Part shown: piece after piece, positions 33,644-42,561 of the stretch
Numbering within the stretch: the stretch's first letter is position 1
Layout: each line of letters begins with the position of its first letter
From: Pseudomonadota bacterium
Lineage (GTDB): Bacteria > Bdellovibrionota > UBA2428
NCBI GenBank assembly: GCA_018001635.1
Contig: JAGNHS010000020.1
Span: forward strand, 1 to 46,840
DNA: 46,840 bases
Direction of reading: 5' to 3'
Position numbers and translations under genes: made by a program
The notes under the pieces: generated by a model
What the model saw: the letters and a program-made list of their open reading frames with translations, nothing else
Databases searched by the model: none
Told to the model about the DNA's origin: nothing

Positions 33644-34363
33644 ATGAAAGTCACTCCCTTAAAATGCCCCATATTCAAAGAGGGCTTTAACCTCAATGAA
33701 TCCATTATTAAAATTCTAAAAAAGAAAAGATCTTTGCCCAAGGAATTTATACTAGTCATCAGCTCTAAAATTGTTTCTCTCTCCGAAAAAAACCTCATCA
33801 ACCCATCCACTATTTCAAAAGATCACTTAATAAAAAAAGAAGCCGAAATCTATCTTGGCAAAACCACTCACAATGTTCACCTCACCATTAAGCATGGACT
33901 GCTTATTCCAAGTGCCGGTATCGATTTATCGAATAGCGAAAATTCACTATACATTTTATTGCCTAAAAACCCCTTTAAAAGTGCCCAAGAAATCTGGAAG
34001 TCGCTCATCAAGGAATTTCCCAAAAATAAAATTGGAGTCATTATTTCTGACTCAAGATCTCAGCCTCTAAGAAGAGGAGTCACTGGAGTTTCTTTGGCTC
34101 ACTTTGGCTTCAATGCTACAAAAAAACTCATTGGGAAAAAGGATTTGTTTGGACGCAAACTAGAAGCCACTTATGTTAATGTAGCCGACGCCCTCAGCAG
34201 TGCCGCAGTTCTTTGCATGGGGGAATCCGACGAAGCACAACCCCTCGCCATTATAGATAAGGCTCCCGTTAGATTTTCAAAAAGCTCAAACTCGAATGAA
34301 ATACTCATAAAAATTAAGGAAGATCTTTTTTTTAATAAGTTATTCAAAAAAAATGAGATTTAG
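33644..34363 (+). CDS. CofE-like (F420-0:gamma-glutamyl ligase family) protein
   Basis: The 239-residue protein follows the CofE fold signature: an N-terminal LVISSKIVSLSEKNLI segment (CofE: SKxVSxxEGR), a middle TIKHGLLIPSAGIDLSNSE (like TxHGLVxANAGID.SN), then VGVIISDSRSQPLRRGVTGVSLAHFGF (like GVIISDSxGRPxRxGxxGVAIGxAG) and YVNVADALSSAAVLCMGESDEAQP (like ADExAxAAELxMG). CofE links glutamate to coenzyme F420 using GTP. F420 genes are not present here. In a glycan cluster it might instead form an amide on a sugar or amino-sugar, which is inference. It lies 18 bases after the GT2 gene and ends overlapping the convergent GT2 gene (TTAG, 34360-34363). Confidence 0.7.
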   Translation: MKVTPLKCPIFKEGFNLNESIIKILKKKRSLPKEFILVISSKIVSLSEKNLINPSTISKDHLIKKEAEIYLGKTTHNVHLTIKHGLLIPSAGIDLSNSENSLYILLPKNPFKSAQEIWKSLIKEFPKNKIGVIISDSRSQPLRRGVTGVSLAHFGFNATKKLIGKKDLFGRKLEATYVNVADALSSAAVLCMGESDEAQPLAIIDKAPVRFSKSSNSNEILIKIKEDLFFNKLFKKNEI

Positions 34364-35118
34364 AGCAACTGACGCTTTGTTAATTTATATTTGGAAGGCA
34401 ACTCTTCTTTAAAGAATTCCTTAGAATCAGCAATGCAATTAAAATAAAAGATATGCCACAAAGCGGCCAACCCATCTTTCCAGGTAATTTTTTTACCCTC
34501 TAAATAATTTCTAGGAAAATAGCTAATTGGAATTTCATGCATTCGAACTTTTAACAAAGCCACCTTAGCGGTCACCTCAGGCTCAAATCCAAATCTCATA
34601 GATTCCAAATTTATGTTTTTAATGATTTCAGAACGAAAAACTTTGTAACAAGTTTCCATGTCGGACAAGTAAAGTCCGCTTAATAAATTACTAAACATAG
34701 TTAAAAGCAAATTCACTAAGTAATGAAAGGTTCTATGAACTTGATGAGCGGATTTTTTAAATCGACTTCCGAAAACAACATCGGCCTTATCTTCTAAAAT
34801 AGGTTTAACTAAAGCGGGCAACTCTCTATAGTCATACTCAAAGTCGGCATCTTGTATAGCAATGATCTTAGCATTGGCCGCCATAATTCCACGCCGTAAG
34901 GCCGCTCCTTTGCCCATATTTTCTTCTTGCTTAAGCCTTATAACGGAATGTTTAAAATTGAAGGAATTTAAAATCTCGAAGGACTTATCTTTTGAGGAAT
35001 CATCAACAAAAACAAATTCTGTTTCACATCCGTAGTCAAAGGAATCAATTCTAGTTAGAAAATCATTAAGATGATTCGCTTCGTTATAAATAGGGATGAT
35101 TAAACTTAAAGTGACCAA
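34360..35118 (-). CDS. Family 2 glycosyltransferase, DPM1/GtrB-like
   Basis: A 252-residue GT2 enzyme with SLIIPIYNEANHLNDFLTRI, EFVFVDDSSKDKSFEIL, ENMGKGAALRRGIMAA, IQDADFEYDYRELP (metal DxD as DAD), VVFGSRF and DMETCYKVFRSEI. This matches dolichol/undecaprenyl-phosphate sugar transferases, which place a sugar on a lipid phosphate. The C-terminal two-helix membrane anchor of GtrB is lacking, so it would act as a soluble or peripheral enzyme. It is upstream of nothing on its strand except the membrane protein gene at 35152, which it follows by 33 bases: the two are probably a pair. Confidence 0.9.
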   Translation of the reverse strand: MVTLSLIIPIYNEANHLNDFLTRIDSFDYGCETEFVFVDDSSKDKSFEILNSFNFKHSVIRLKQEENMGKGAALRRGIMAANAKIIAIQDADFEYDYRELPALVKPILEDKADVVFGSRFKKSAHQVHRTFHYLVNLLLTMFSNLLSGLYLSDMETCYKVFRSEIIKNINLESMRFGFEPEVTAKVALLKVRMHEIPISYFPRNYLEGKKITWKDGLAALWHIFYFNCIADSKEFFKEELPSKYKLTKRQLL

Positions 35119-35151
35119 CTGTATTTAAACTAAAACCTTGTGCGCTAATTC

Positions 35152-36456
35152 TCAAGTCTGAGAAGTTTTTTCATGAACATTTTTTAATAAAAGCCATAAT
35201 AATGGCAAAGTTTGCCATAATGCCCTACCCGCCCCCGTCAAAATGACTTCTTTATACCCAAAACGGTAACGAGCATAAGCCAAAGGGATCATAACAAGCA
35301 CCATCAACAACGGAAGATAAACTTTCCAAGAAATTATTCTAATAGAGCGCGCAAAAACATAAATCAACCATATCGGCCCCAAGCCCCACAAGGCGGGTCT
35401 AAAAAAGACATCCGCATAATAGCCCAATATTTGAGGTAATAATTTTGTATAAAAACTCAATTCAAACAATCTAGATAGAAGTGGGAAATAAAATTCTTTT
35501 GATTCAAATTTATGCGAATTAAAAATGACTATTGAAATAGCCAAAATTGCTAAAATCCAAAAGCTTCTTTGTTTAGACATGAAAATGCTTTTCAAATTAT
35601 TAAAATTTATTATATGGAAAGTCACGGCCAAAGCCCCCAATTGAAAAAAGGCTTCTTGCTTCAAAAAGCATCCTAAAAAAAATGCCATCCCGGCTAAAAA
35701 ATTTCTACGGGTCTGCAAAAATAGCAGCATAAAAAGTCCAAAAAGCACAACCCATATATCGGCATACAATCGAAACATAAAGGTTCCCGACGTAGGAACA
35801 AAAGCAAAAAGAATCCATGCGAAGAGTGGGCAAGTCGGCCAAATTAAAAAGAGTAAATAGGCACACAAAACCCAGACTATGACTTGCAAAATAATTAAGG
35901 GAAGAGGGTTGGGCGAAGCCACTAGCTTCATCAAGGAAAAATAAAAGACCGACAAAAGCCAAGGATAATGATGATGCTCAATGTTGGCAAAAGACCTCAC
36001 AAAAGCTGAATCATTAATGGCGCGTAACAATCCAGGCCATGAGGTATCTTGAGACTGAAAATAAAGTGCCACTGCTCTTCCATACCAAATCGAATAAGCA
36101 TCCCAACCTAAATCCCATATTTTTTTAGGCGATCCCCAAATGTCCTGAGCCGGACATTCAGCCGCCAAAACTTCTTGATCAAATTTTTTAACTTGGTCGG
36201 CAGACGCCTGCCGACATTTTAAAGTTTCACCATAAGCCAAATTAGGCTGCGCAAAGACAAATCTCTTCACATGATAATAACGACAATCCATATCTAAAAG
36301 CTCTCTATGAGTTTTAAAATAGCAAGTGTTACGTTCCCAAACGTTTAGATCTACAATTTCTCGGTTTTGAAATATAAAAAAAACAAAATGCCCAAGAGTG
36401 ATCAACAATAGAATATTTTTCCAACGCTGTTTAACTAACTCTATTAATTTTTTCAC
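35152..36456 (-). CDS. Polytopic membrane protein, probable GT-C glycosyltransferase
   Basis: The 434-residue protein has about ten hydrophobic segments and a ~120-residue loop after the first (with RNTCYFKTHRELLDMDCRYYHVKRF) which would be periplasmic. GT-C enzymes use lipid-phosphate sugars in this manner with a catalytic acid in the first loop (here Asp and Glu residues such as EIVDLNVWE). FKQEAFFQLGALAV and YADVFFRPALWGLGP are in membrane-rich parts. The neighbour is a DPM1-like enzyme, so a lipid-linked sugar donor and its membrane transferase may be encoded together. I see no clear family match; this is inferred from topology and context. Confidence 0.6.
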   Translation of the reverse strand: MKKLIELVKQRWKNILLLITLGHFVFFIFQNREIVDLNVWERNTCYFKTHRELLDMDCRYYHVKRFVFAQPNLAYGETLKCRQASADQVKKFDQEVLAAECPAQDIWGSPKKIWDLGWDAYSIWYGRAVALYFQSQDTSWPGLLRAINDSAFVRSFANIEHHHYPWLLSVFYFSLMKLVASPNPLPLIILQVIVWVLCAYLLFLIWPTCPLFAWILFAFVPTSGTFMFRLYADIWVVLFGLFMLLFLQTRRNFLAGMAFFLGCFLKQEAFFQLGALAVTFHIINFNNLKSIFMSKQRSFWILAILAISIVIFNSHKFESKEFYFPLLSRLFELSFYTKLLPQILGYYADVFFRPALWGLGPIWLIYVFARSIRIISWKVYLPLLMVLVMIPLAYARYRFGYKEVILTGAGRALWQTLPLLWLLLKNVHEKTSQT

Positions 36457-36496
36457 TTTTTTTTACATTATAACAGTCACACTGATTAATCATTCC

Positions 36497-37171
36497 CTAG
36501 ACAGCAGAGAACTCTAATCGCTGACGCTTAAGATCAGCTTCGTGCTGATCCAATAAAGATACTTTCATTCCTAAACCTTCAAGCACATTTTGAAAATGTC
36601 TATTACAAGCATAAGAAAGCCCCAAGACATTGGGGGTCCAAAGTTTTGAAGATAAAGTTAATGACTCCTCGGAATAGCCATCTGAATTGACACTAAAACC
36701 GAAGGGATCGTGATACCAATTATCAACAGGCTTAGCCTGGGCTACAGCCTCTTCTAAACTAGAATAAACTTTGGGAAGGCAATTTTCTAAATATAAATTC
36801 CATTGAGCTTCATCAAGGCTATAAGCTCTTTGATTAAAAAACTCTGAGACCCTTTGGAAACTTTGCTTCCAGCGAACTAAGCCCAATTCGAAGGCCCTAA
36901 GATCTTTTTCAATAGCCCAATATTCCAGTGTAATTCCTAAAGCCGCAGCAGCACTGACCGTAAATAACCAATTAGTCCCCAGGCCCAAACCAAACTCAGC
37001 AACACTGAGGGTTTTTAAGCCTTTAGTCTGAGCCCTTTTGATGACTGGCTCCACAAAAACACTCCAAGATTCACTAAAGGCCCCTTTATAAGAGCGAAAA
37101 GGTTCACCCAATAAATTACTCCAGAGTGTTGGCGAGTTATCTCGGGTTTGAATCCATACAAAGTCTTCCAC
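36497..37171 (-). CDS. MnmD-like SAM-dependent tRNA-wobble methyltransferase
   Basis: The protein fits the N-terminal methyltransferase domain of MnmC (MnmD): RSYKGAFSESWSVFVEP at the start, the SAM motif VAEFGLGLGTNWLF (~58-71, compare ESGFGTGLNFL), LEYWAIEKDLRAF, and a C-terminal GLSYACNRHFQNVLEGLGMKV followed by KRQRL. MnmD methylates the nm5-uridine at tRNA position 34. The C-terminal oxidase MnmC1 is lacking, as in stand-alone MnmD. The usual DGFxPxxNPxxW motif is changed (DPFGFSVNSDGYSEE), so substrate could differ. It starts at GTG 37171 and diverges from the radical SAM gene. Confidence 0.75.
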   Translation of the reverse strand: MEDFVWIQTRDNSPTLWSNLLGEPFRSYKGAFSESWSVFVEPVIKRAQTKGLKTLSVAEFGLGLGTNWLFTVSAAAALGITLEYWAIEKDLRAFELGLVRWKQSFQRVSEFFNQRAYSLDEAQWNLYLENCLPKVYSSLEEAVAQAKPVDNWYHDPFGFSVNSDGYSEESLTLSSKLWTPNVLGLSYACNRHFQNVLEGLGMKVSLLDQHEADLKRQRLEFSAV

Positions 37172-37225
37172 GGAGCAGCATTATTGCCTTGAAATGGAGG
37201 CGCTTTCAAGCCAAAGAGTTCTATT

Positions 37226-38191
37226 ATGCCTTCAATCCCACGCAAACGCTGGAATTACTTTAAAGACAGGCTCATCGAGAGATTCGGTGAGATTGTTTAT
37301 AAAATAGGTGTCGACGCGGGTTTTGATTGCCCCAACCGAGATGGGACCAAAGCCTATGGAGGCTGCGCCTACTGCTCGCAGCAAGGTTCTTTTTCACCTC
37401 AGCAAGACCCTAAAAGCAATATTCAACAACAACTTGAAAAAGGAATTTGGTTTACTCAAAAAAGATATGGAGCTGAAAAATTTATAGTTTATTTTCAAGC
37501 TTTCACAAACACTTACGCCGATCCAGACACCTTAAGACAGCGCTATCAGTCTGCACTCATTGATCCAAGAATAGTCGGCATGAGCATTGCCACTCGCCCA
37601 GATTGTATCAATTCTGAAAACATAAAAGTCTTGAAAGAGTTTCAAGAAAAACTTCCATTTTTCACTGTGGAACTTGGTCTTCAAAGTGCCCATCAAAACG
37701 AATTATCATGGGTCAATCGACAAGAAACTTTAGAAGATTATAAAATGGCTATGAAGCTTCTCATTGAATCTAAAATTCCTGTCATCAGCCACATCATCTT
37801 AGGTTTCCCTGAAGAAACATTTCAAGACATGCTCGACACCGTGAAGATTGCCCAGGAATGCGGGAGTTACGGACTAAAATTACAAATGTTGCATGTTATT
37901 CGAGGAACTAAACTCGCGCACATGTACGACAAAAATCCATTCAAATTAATGTCCCAAGACGAATATCTAGAATTAATCGTGGAGCTCATTCAGCATATAG
38001 ACCCCAAAGTAGAATTGCATAGAATCACTGGTGAGACCGAAGAAAAATCTCTAGTGGCTCCCGAATGGGTTCGCCACAAAACCCGCATCTTCGATGCCTT
38101 CGACAATATTTTGGCGACTCGTGATTTGTGGCAGGGAAAAAAATGGGGCGTCAAAAACACAACACCTGATACAAACATTTTAAGACTCTAA
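37226..38191 (+). CDS. TIGR01212/YhcC family radical SAM protein
   Basis: A 321-residue radical SAM enzyme with the Fe-S cysteines in the YhcC pattern CPNRDG ... GGCAYCS (C35, C47, C50; CX11CX2C), preceded by RYNYF-like RWNYFKDRLIERFGEIVYKIGVDAGFD. Also present are YFQAFTNTYA, IATRPDCI, VELGLQSAH, SHIILGFPEETFQDML and LHRITGETE, all typical of the family. YhcC members are found with tRNA or nitrogen-related genes but have no firm function that I know. The MnmD-like neighbour on the other strand (54-base gap) would fit a tRNA-modification context. ATG 37226. Confidence 0.92.
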   Translation: MPSIPRKRWNYFKDRLIERFGEIVYKIGVDAGFDCPNRDGTKAYGGCAYCSQQGSFSPQQDPKSNIQQQLEKGIWFTQKRYGAEKFIVYFQAFTNTYADPDTLRQRYQSALIDPRIVGMSIATRPDCINSENIKVLKEFQEKLPFFTVELGLQSAHQNELSWVNRQETLEDYKMAMKLLIESKIPVISHIILGFPEETFQDMLDTVKIAQECGSYGLKLQMLHVIRGTKLAHMYDKNPFKLMSQDEYLELIVELIQHIDPKVELHRITGETEEKSLVAPEWVRHKTRIFDAFDNILATRDLWQGKKWGVKNTTPDTNILRL

Positions 38192-38312
38192 ATTTAAAGA
38201 ATTTTTGCATTTAAATAAAACTGAAAATTGATCATTAAGACTTTGATTTCCTTAACATTAAATAAACATTTAAAAAGCACAAGTTTTCGATAAATCATCC
38301 GAAACGTCAAAG

Positions 38313-39992
38313 GTGGACGACTTTGAATTAGAAATTAAAAAAACTTTTTTAGAGGAAAGTGAAGGTTTGCTTGTAGAAGCAGAAAACGCCTTCATGGCAC
38401 TCGATGGTGGTGAATTTAATGAAGAGGTTATATCAAAACTCTTCAGAGCTGCACACTCATTCAAGGGTGGAGCCAGAGCCGTTGGATTCATCCAACTTGC
38501 AGACTTTGCTCACAAACTTGAAGATGCCATAAACCTTCTTAAAACTCGCGAAATAGAAGCCACTCGCAAGGTTTGCACTCTATTTTTAGAGTCTATGGAC
38601 GTATTAAAAATATATGTCGAAGGTTTAAAAAGAGATCTCAATTTTACACACGACTCTTCTAGCACTGAAGCCAAACTCAAAGACATTAGAAACCTCAAAG
38701 ATACTTCTGACGCCTCGAAAAGCGAAGATGAATCTAATAGCTCCGTTGTAAACGCCCCCAAAAACACTCCCGCCGTACCGAATGTTAAAAGCACAAACAA
38801 AGGCGACGACGAAGGCATACGAGTGGGTCTTAAAAAACTCGATGAACTTTTAAATATTGTAGGGGAGTTAGTTGTTAACCAATCGATGATGACTCAACAT
38901 CGAATTGGCGACACTTTAACCACTCAACACTCCAAACAAACTTTGTCGTATCTCGACAAACTCGTTAATGAAATTCAGCATGTATCACTTTCGCTGAGAA
39001 TGCTCCCATTAAAACCCACTTTTCAAAAGATGCGAAGAATTGTTCGCGACGTATCCAGCTCTCTCGATAGAGATGTTGAATTTATTGCTGAAGGTGAAGA
39101 AGTTGAACTCGACAAAACTATTATCGATCAAATTGTCGACCCCTTAACTCACATGGTTCGAAATGCTGTCGATCATGGAATTGAAAACAAAGAAGAAAGA
39201 GTTGCTTCTGGAAAAAATCCCCAAGCCAAAGTTTGGCTTAAGGCGATACAACAAGAAGATCGAATTGCCATCGTTATTAAAGACGACGGCAAAGGATTAG
39301 ATCGCAATAAACTCTTAAAGAAAGCCATCGAAAAAGGTATCGTTAAAGAAGGTGCTGAAATGCAAGATTCAGAAATATATAATCTGATTTTTGCTGCAGG
39401 ATTTTCGACTAAAGAAGTGGTCACTGATTTTAGTGGTCGCGGCGTAGGAATGGACGTTGTTCGAAAAGCCATTGAAGATCTCAAAGGCAATGTTCAAATT
39501 AAAACAGAGCTTGGCAAAGGAACTGAATTTATTATTTCACTTCCTCTCTCACTTTCCATTATTTCTGGAATGGTAATTTCTGTAGACACAAGAAAATATG
39601 TAGTGCCCGTTACTCAGCTCGTTGAAACCATTGAATACAGAAAACTTAATATCGAAAGTACGCAAGGAAAAGGTCGAATGGTTTACCTTCGCGGTGAAGT
39701 GATGCCCGTAATGTCGCTCAGTCATATTCTTCACTCTACGAGAGTCAAAACGGATGCAGACACAAAACAGAAATTAGGCTTAGTCGCCATATCTAATGGA
39801 AAAAAGGTTTCATTTGAAATTGATGAAATACTTGGTCAACAACAAATTGTTTTAAAAAAACTTGGATCAGAAATTCAAGGTGTGCCCGGCCTAGTGGCTG
39901 GCGCCATCCTTGCTAATGGGGAACCCGGAATGGTGATAAGTCTTTATGACTTTATTTCCAAGATGGGAGGAGGACGCAATGCAGCCGCATGA
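38313..39992 (+). CDS. cheA: Chemotaxis histidine kinase CheA (no P2 domain)
   Basis: The 559-residue kinase reads from a GTG. P1 (HPt, ~1-105) has the phosphorylated His48 in RAAHSFKGGARAVGF. A Ser/Asn/Pro-rich linker (~106-165) replaces the P2 CheY/CheB-docking domain. P3 dimerisation (~168-235; VGLKKLDELLNIVGELVVN) is followed by the P4 ATPase with N box RNAVDHGIE (Asn284), DDGKGLD and GRGVGMDVV, and P5 CheW-like domain (~420-555). It phosphorylates response regulators and is controlled by receptors and CheW. The gene opens the operon; cheW overlaps it by 14 bases. No CheY gene is in the window, so phosphate may go to the REC domains of the CheR-CheB fusion or to a CheY elsewhere. Confidence 0.96.
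   Translation: MDDFELEIKKTFLEESEGLLVEAENAFMALDGGEFNEEVISKLFRAAHSFKGGARAVGFIQLADFAHKLEDAINLLKTREIEATRKVCTLFLESMDVLKIYVEGLKRDLNFTHDSSSTEAKLKDIRNLKDTSDASKSEDESNSSVVNAPKNTPAVPNVKSTNKGDDEGIRVGLKKLDELLNIVGELVVNQSMMTQHRIGDTLTTQHSKQTLSYLDKLVNEIQHVSLSLRMLPLKPTFQKMRRIVRDVSSSLDRDVEFIAEGEEVELDKTIIDQIVDPLTHMVRNAVDHGIENKEERVASGKNPQAKVWLKAIQQEDRIAIVIKDDGKGLDRNKLLKKAIEKGIVKEGAEMQDSEIYNLIFAAGFSTKEVVTDFSGRGVGMDVVRKAIEDLKGNVQIKTELGKGTEFIISLPLSLSIISGMVISVDTRKYVVPVTQLVETIEYRKLNIESTQGKGRMVYLRGEVMPVMSLSHILHSTRVKTDADTKQKLGLVAISNGKKVSFEIDEILGQQQIVLKKLGSEIQGVPGLVAGAILANGEPGMVISLYDFISKMGGGRNAAA
39965..39973 (+). promoter_or_regulatory. Ribosome-binding site of cheW inside cheA
   Basis: GGGAGGAGG ends 5 bases before ATG 39979. 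It supports that start over an in-frame ATG at 39946 and shows that cheW is translated with its own strong site in the end of cheA. Confidence 0.85.
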
Positions 39993-40452
39993 AATGACAG
40001 CCGACGACAACAGTGACAAATTTCTTATTTTCAATTTAGGTGGAGAGCAATACGGGGCTAGCCTGACTTCTATTAAAGAAGTCATCAAGGTTGGAGATGT
40101 TAAAGCCGTACCTCACATGAAAAATCACTTCAAAGGAATCATGAACCTCAGAGGTCAAATCATAGGTGTCATTGATTTAAGAGAGAAATTTGATCTCAAG
40201 AAAGCTCCAGGTCAGGGCCTTATTTTAGTCGTCGAGCACGAGGCTGGACTCATTGGAGCCATTGTTGATGAATTAGAAAGCGTTCACAGCTTTACTACAG
40301 AGCAAATTGAAAAAAATCCAATGATTGAAACCAAAATCCCATTAAGCTTTTTAGTGGGAGTGGCTCAGAAACAAAATCGACTTGTAAATTTAATAGATAT
40401 CGCCGGCACTTTGAGTGCCGAAGATTATAGAACTTTAAAGAGTGCAGCATAG
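39979..40452 (+). CDS. cheW: Chemotaxis adaptor CheW
   Basis: A 157-residue CheW: KFLIFNLGGEQYGASLTSIKEVI, AVPHMKNHFKGIMNLRGQIIGVIDLREKF (the core binding motif), IVDELESVHSFTTEQIEKNP and FLVGVAQKQNRLVNLIDI. It couples receptors to CheA in the polar array. It overlaps cheA by 14 bases and precedes two receptors. Confidence 0.96.
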   Translation: MQPHEMTADDNSDKFLIFNLGGEQYGASLTSIKEVIKVGDVKAVPHMKNHFKGIMNLRGQIIGVIDLREKFDLKKAPGQGLILVVEHEAGLIGAIVDELESVHSFTTEQIEKNPMIETKIPLSFLVGVAQKQNRLVNLIDIAGTLSAEDYRTLKSAA

Positions 40453-40458
40453 AGGGGT

Positions 40459-42546
40459 ATGAAGATGAACTTTTCTTTTAGAACAAAACTACAACTTTTA
40501 ATTGGCGGATTTTCTGCATTAGCTTTATTAGCCTTTTCTACTATGGCCATTAGAGGTCATTACGCACTTGACAACGAAAAAATGAATTTAAGTTCAGCGG
40601 CTGTCGACGGACTTATAGATAAAGTTGATCGTAACTTATTTGAACGATACGGAGATGTTCAAGCTTTTGCACTAAGCGAACCCGCAAGATCGATGGACGC
40701 CAAAAGAATTACGGCCTTCATGAACGACATGATTCCTGCATATGCGCCTATATATGACATCATGATGGTTGTAGACCCCAAAGGTAAAGTTGTTGCCACT
40801 AACACAAACGATAAAAACGGAAAAGAACTCAAAGCAGATCCTCTTTACGATAAAGACTATAGCTCTGCTGAATGGTTTAAAAAGGCCATCAATGGAGAAA
40901 TAAAAGCCGGTACAGCATTAATTGAAGATTTGCATATTGATTCCGATATTGCTCCTCTTGTCGGAACCGATGGTAAAGTGATGAATTTCACGGCACCTAT
41001 TGTTGATAAAAAATCTGGAAAAATTCTAGGCGTGTGGACAAATCGAGTCAGCTGGAAAGACGTCGTTGAAAACATTTACAAAGAAGAACTTCAAAAAATA
41101 ACTAAAGGTAGAATTAGTAAAGTGTTTCCTTTCCTCATAAGCGCCAATGGAACTTATCTTATCCACCCAAATCCAGATATGATTTTTAAAGAAGCCAAAG
41201 GCCTAGACTTAAATCCTGGAGTTATTAAACACGAAGATACTTTTGAAGATTTTAGTGGGATTGTATTTCAAGCCACTGCAGATTCTAAGGGTTATTCGAT
41301 TTATCCGGGTATTAAATGGAAAGCCATATTAGAAATTCCTGAAACTGATTCAGCTCGTTCCTTTAATAAGGCACTTGGAATTTTTGCTGCGATATTCTTA
41401 ATTGGTTTCAATTTCTTTTTGATGTGGTTTACAAATAAAAGCTCACTGACTCTTGAAGCGGTTTTGGAAAGTCTTACGCAAAGATTTCAATCCATTAATC
41501 AAGTTTGCGGTGAATTTAAAATTTACTCATCAAAACTAGCTGAAGCCACCACACAGCAAGCCGCGGCCATTGAAGAAACCGTTGCCTCTATGGAAGAAAT
41601 GACTTCAATGATATCTCAAACAGCTACCAATTCTTCAAGCTCTCTAGATATTAGCTCTCAAGGGTTGGAAGAAGCCAATAAAGGTCGAGAAGTTATTGTT
41701 AAAATGACAAATTCGATGGGAGAAATACAAGCCTCTAACTCTCAACTTCAAGACATCGTAAAATTGATTGAAGAAATTCAAAACAAAACAAAAGTAATTA
41801 ACGACATCGTATTTGAAACACGCCTTCTAGCATTTAACGCAAGCATTGAAGCTGCAAGAGCCGGCGTTCATGGTAAAGGTTTTGCAGTGGTCGCCGAAGA
41901 AGTTGGAAAACTCGCATCTATGTCGGGTAAAGCAGCCGATGAAATCCGCAATCTTCTTGAAACTTCTACCTCACGAGTTGGAAAGGTTGTAAGCTCAACC
42001 TCTGAAAGAGTTTCACAAGCGCAAGGAATCTCTTCAGATTGTGAAAGTACATTTAACTCTGTGGGCTCTTATTTAGACAGAATTAGCAATGCGGTAAAAA
42101 GTATCGCGTCTGCCACTAAGGAACAAGAAGTTGGAGTACGCCAAACCAATAAAGCCATGCAAGAAATGGATAGAGCTACACAATCCACTGCTCAAAGCGC
42201 TGATTTTCTAGAAAGACAATCTCAAGTGCTTAGCAGCAACGCTGAAGAGCTTAACAAAAACATTGGTATCCTTGAAAGCTTTGTACATGGTGCTAAAACT
42301 TCTTTGAATACAAAAACTTTCAAAAACAATAGTTCTTCAAGCCATCAAACACAAAATAATAGCAAAGTTGAAGAGTTCATTTCTAAAAAGTCTCAAAGTC
42401 ACTCAACTAAGCAAAGCAGTCATTCAACGCCTGCCGTTAAAACCAGTACTTTAACTGAAAAAACTATACCAGAATCTCAACCTGAAACATCATCATCGAG
42501 CAATGTTGTAACCCGTGGTGACTCTCGATGGAGAAAAGTTGCATAA
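40459..42546 (+). CDS. Methyl-accepting chemotaxis protein, dCache-type
   Basis: The 695-residue receptor has TM1 (~9-31), a ~270-residue periplasmic part with PDC/dCache features ([57 protein letters not shown]), TM2 (~305-326) and a long cytoplasmic coiled coil. I see no clear HAMP domain. The highly conserved hairpin tip is [32 protein letters not shown] (~439-468), close to the usual I..IA.QTNLLALNAAIEAARAG, with [15 protein letters not shown] after it. A Ser/Thr-rich tail (~620-695) follows and might carry phosphorylation or a flexible tether; a pentapeptide for CheR binding is not evident. The ligand would be a small organic molecule; it is unknown. Confidence 0.93.
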   Translation: MKMNFSFRTKLQLLIGGFSALALLAFSTMAIRGHYALDNEKMNLSSAAVDGLIDKVDRNLFERYGDVQAFALSEPARSMDAKRITAFMNDMIPAYAPIYDIMMVVDPKGKVVATNTNDKNGKELKADPLYDKDYSSAEWFKKAINGEIKAGTALIEDLHIDSDIAPLVGTDGKVMNFTAPIVDKKSGKILGVWTNRVSWKDVVENIYKEELQKITKGRISKVFPFLISANGTYLIHPNPDMIFKEAKGLDLNPGVIKHEDTFEDFSGIVFQATADSKGYSIYPGIKWKAILEIPETDSARSFNKALGIFAAIFLIGFNFFLMWFTNKSSLTLEAVLESLTQRFQSINQVCGEFKIYSSKLAEATTQQAAAIEETVASMEEMTSMISQTATNSSSSLDISSQGLEEANKGREVIVKMTNSMGEIQASNSQLQDIVKLIEEIQNKTKVINDIVFETRLLAFNASIEAARAGVHGKGFAVVAEEVGKLASMSGKAADEIRNLLETSTSRVGKVVSSTSERVSQAQGISSDCESTFNSVGSYLDRISNAVKSIASATKEQEVGVRQTNKAMQEMDRATQSTAQSADFLERQSQVLSSNAEELNKNIGILESFVHGAKTSLNTKTFKNNSSSSHQTQNNSKVEEFISKKSQSHSTKQSSHSTPAVKTSTLTEKTIPESQPETSSSSNVVTRGDSRWRKVA

Positions 42547-42561
42547 GAAAAAGAGGCATAT

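Noticed and set aside
37015..37245. A longer - strand reading frame over the mnmD start
   Set aside because: It is in a different frame from the conserved methyltransferase motifs and overlaps the start of the radical SAM gene.
38255..38293. A flagellar sigma-28-like promoter (TAAA ... TTCGATAA) before cheA
   Set aside because: The -10-like CGATAA is good, but the two possible TAAA elements are 11 or 19 bases away, not ~15, so the match is not convincing.
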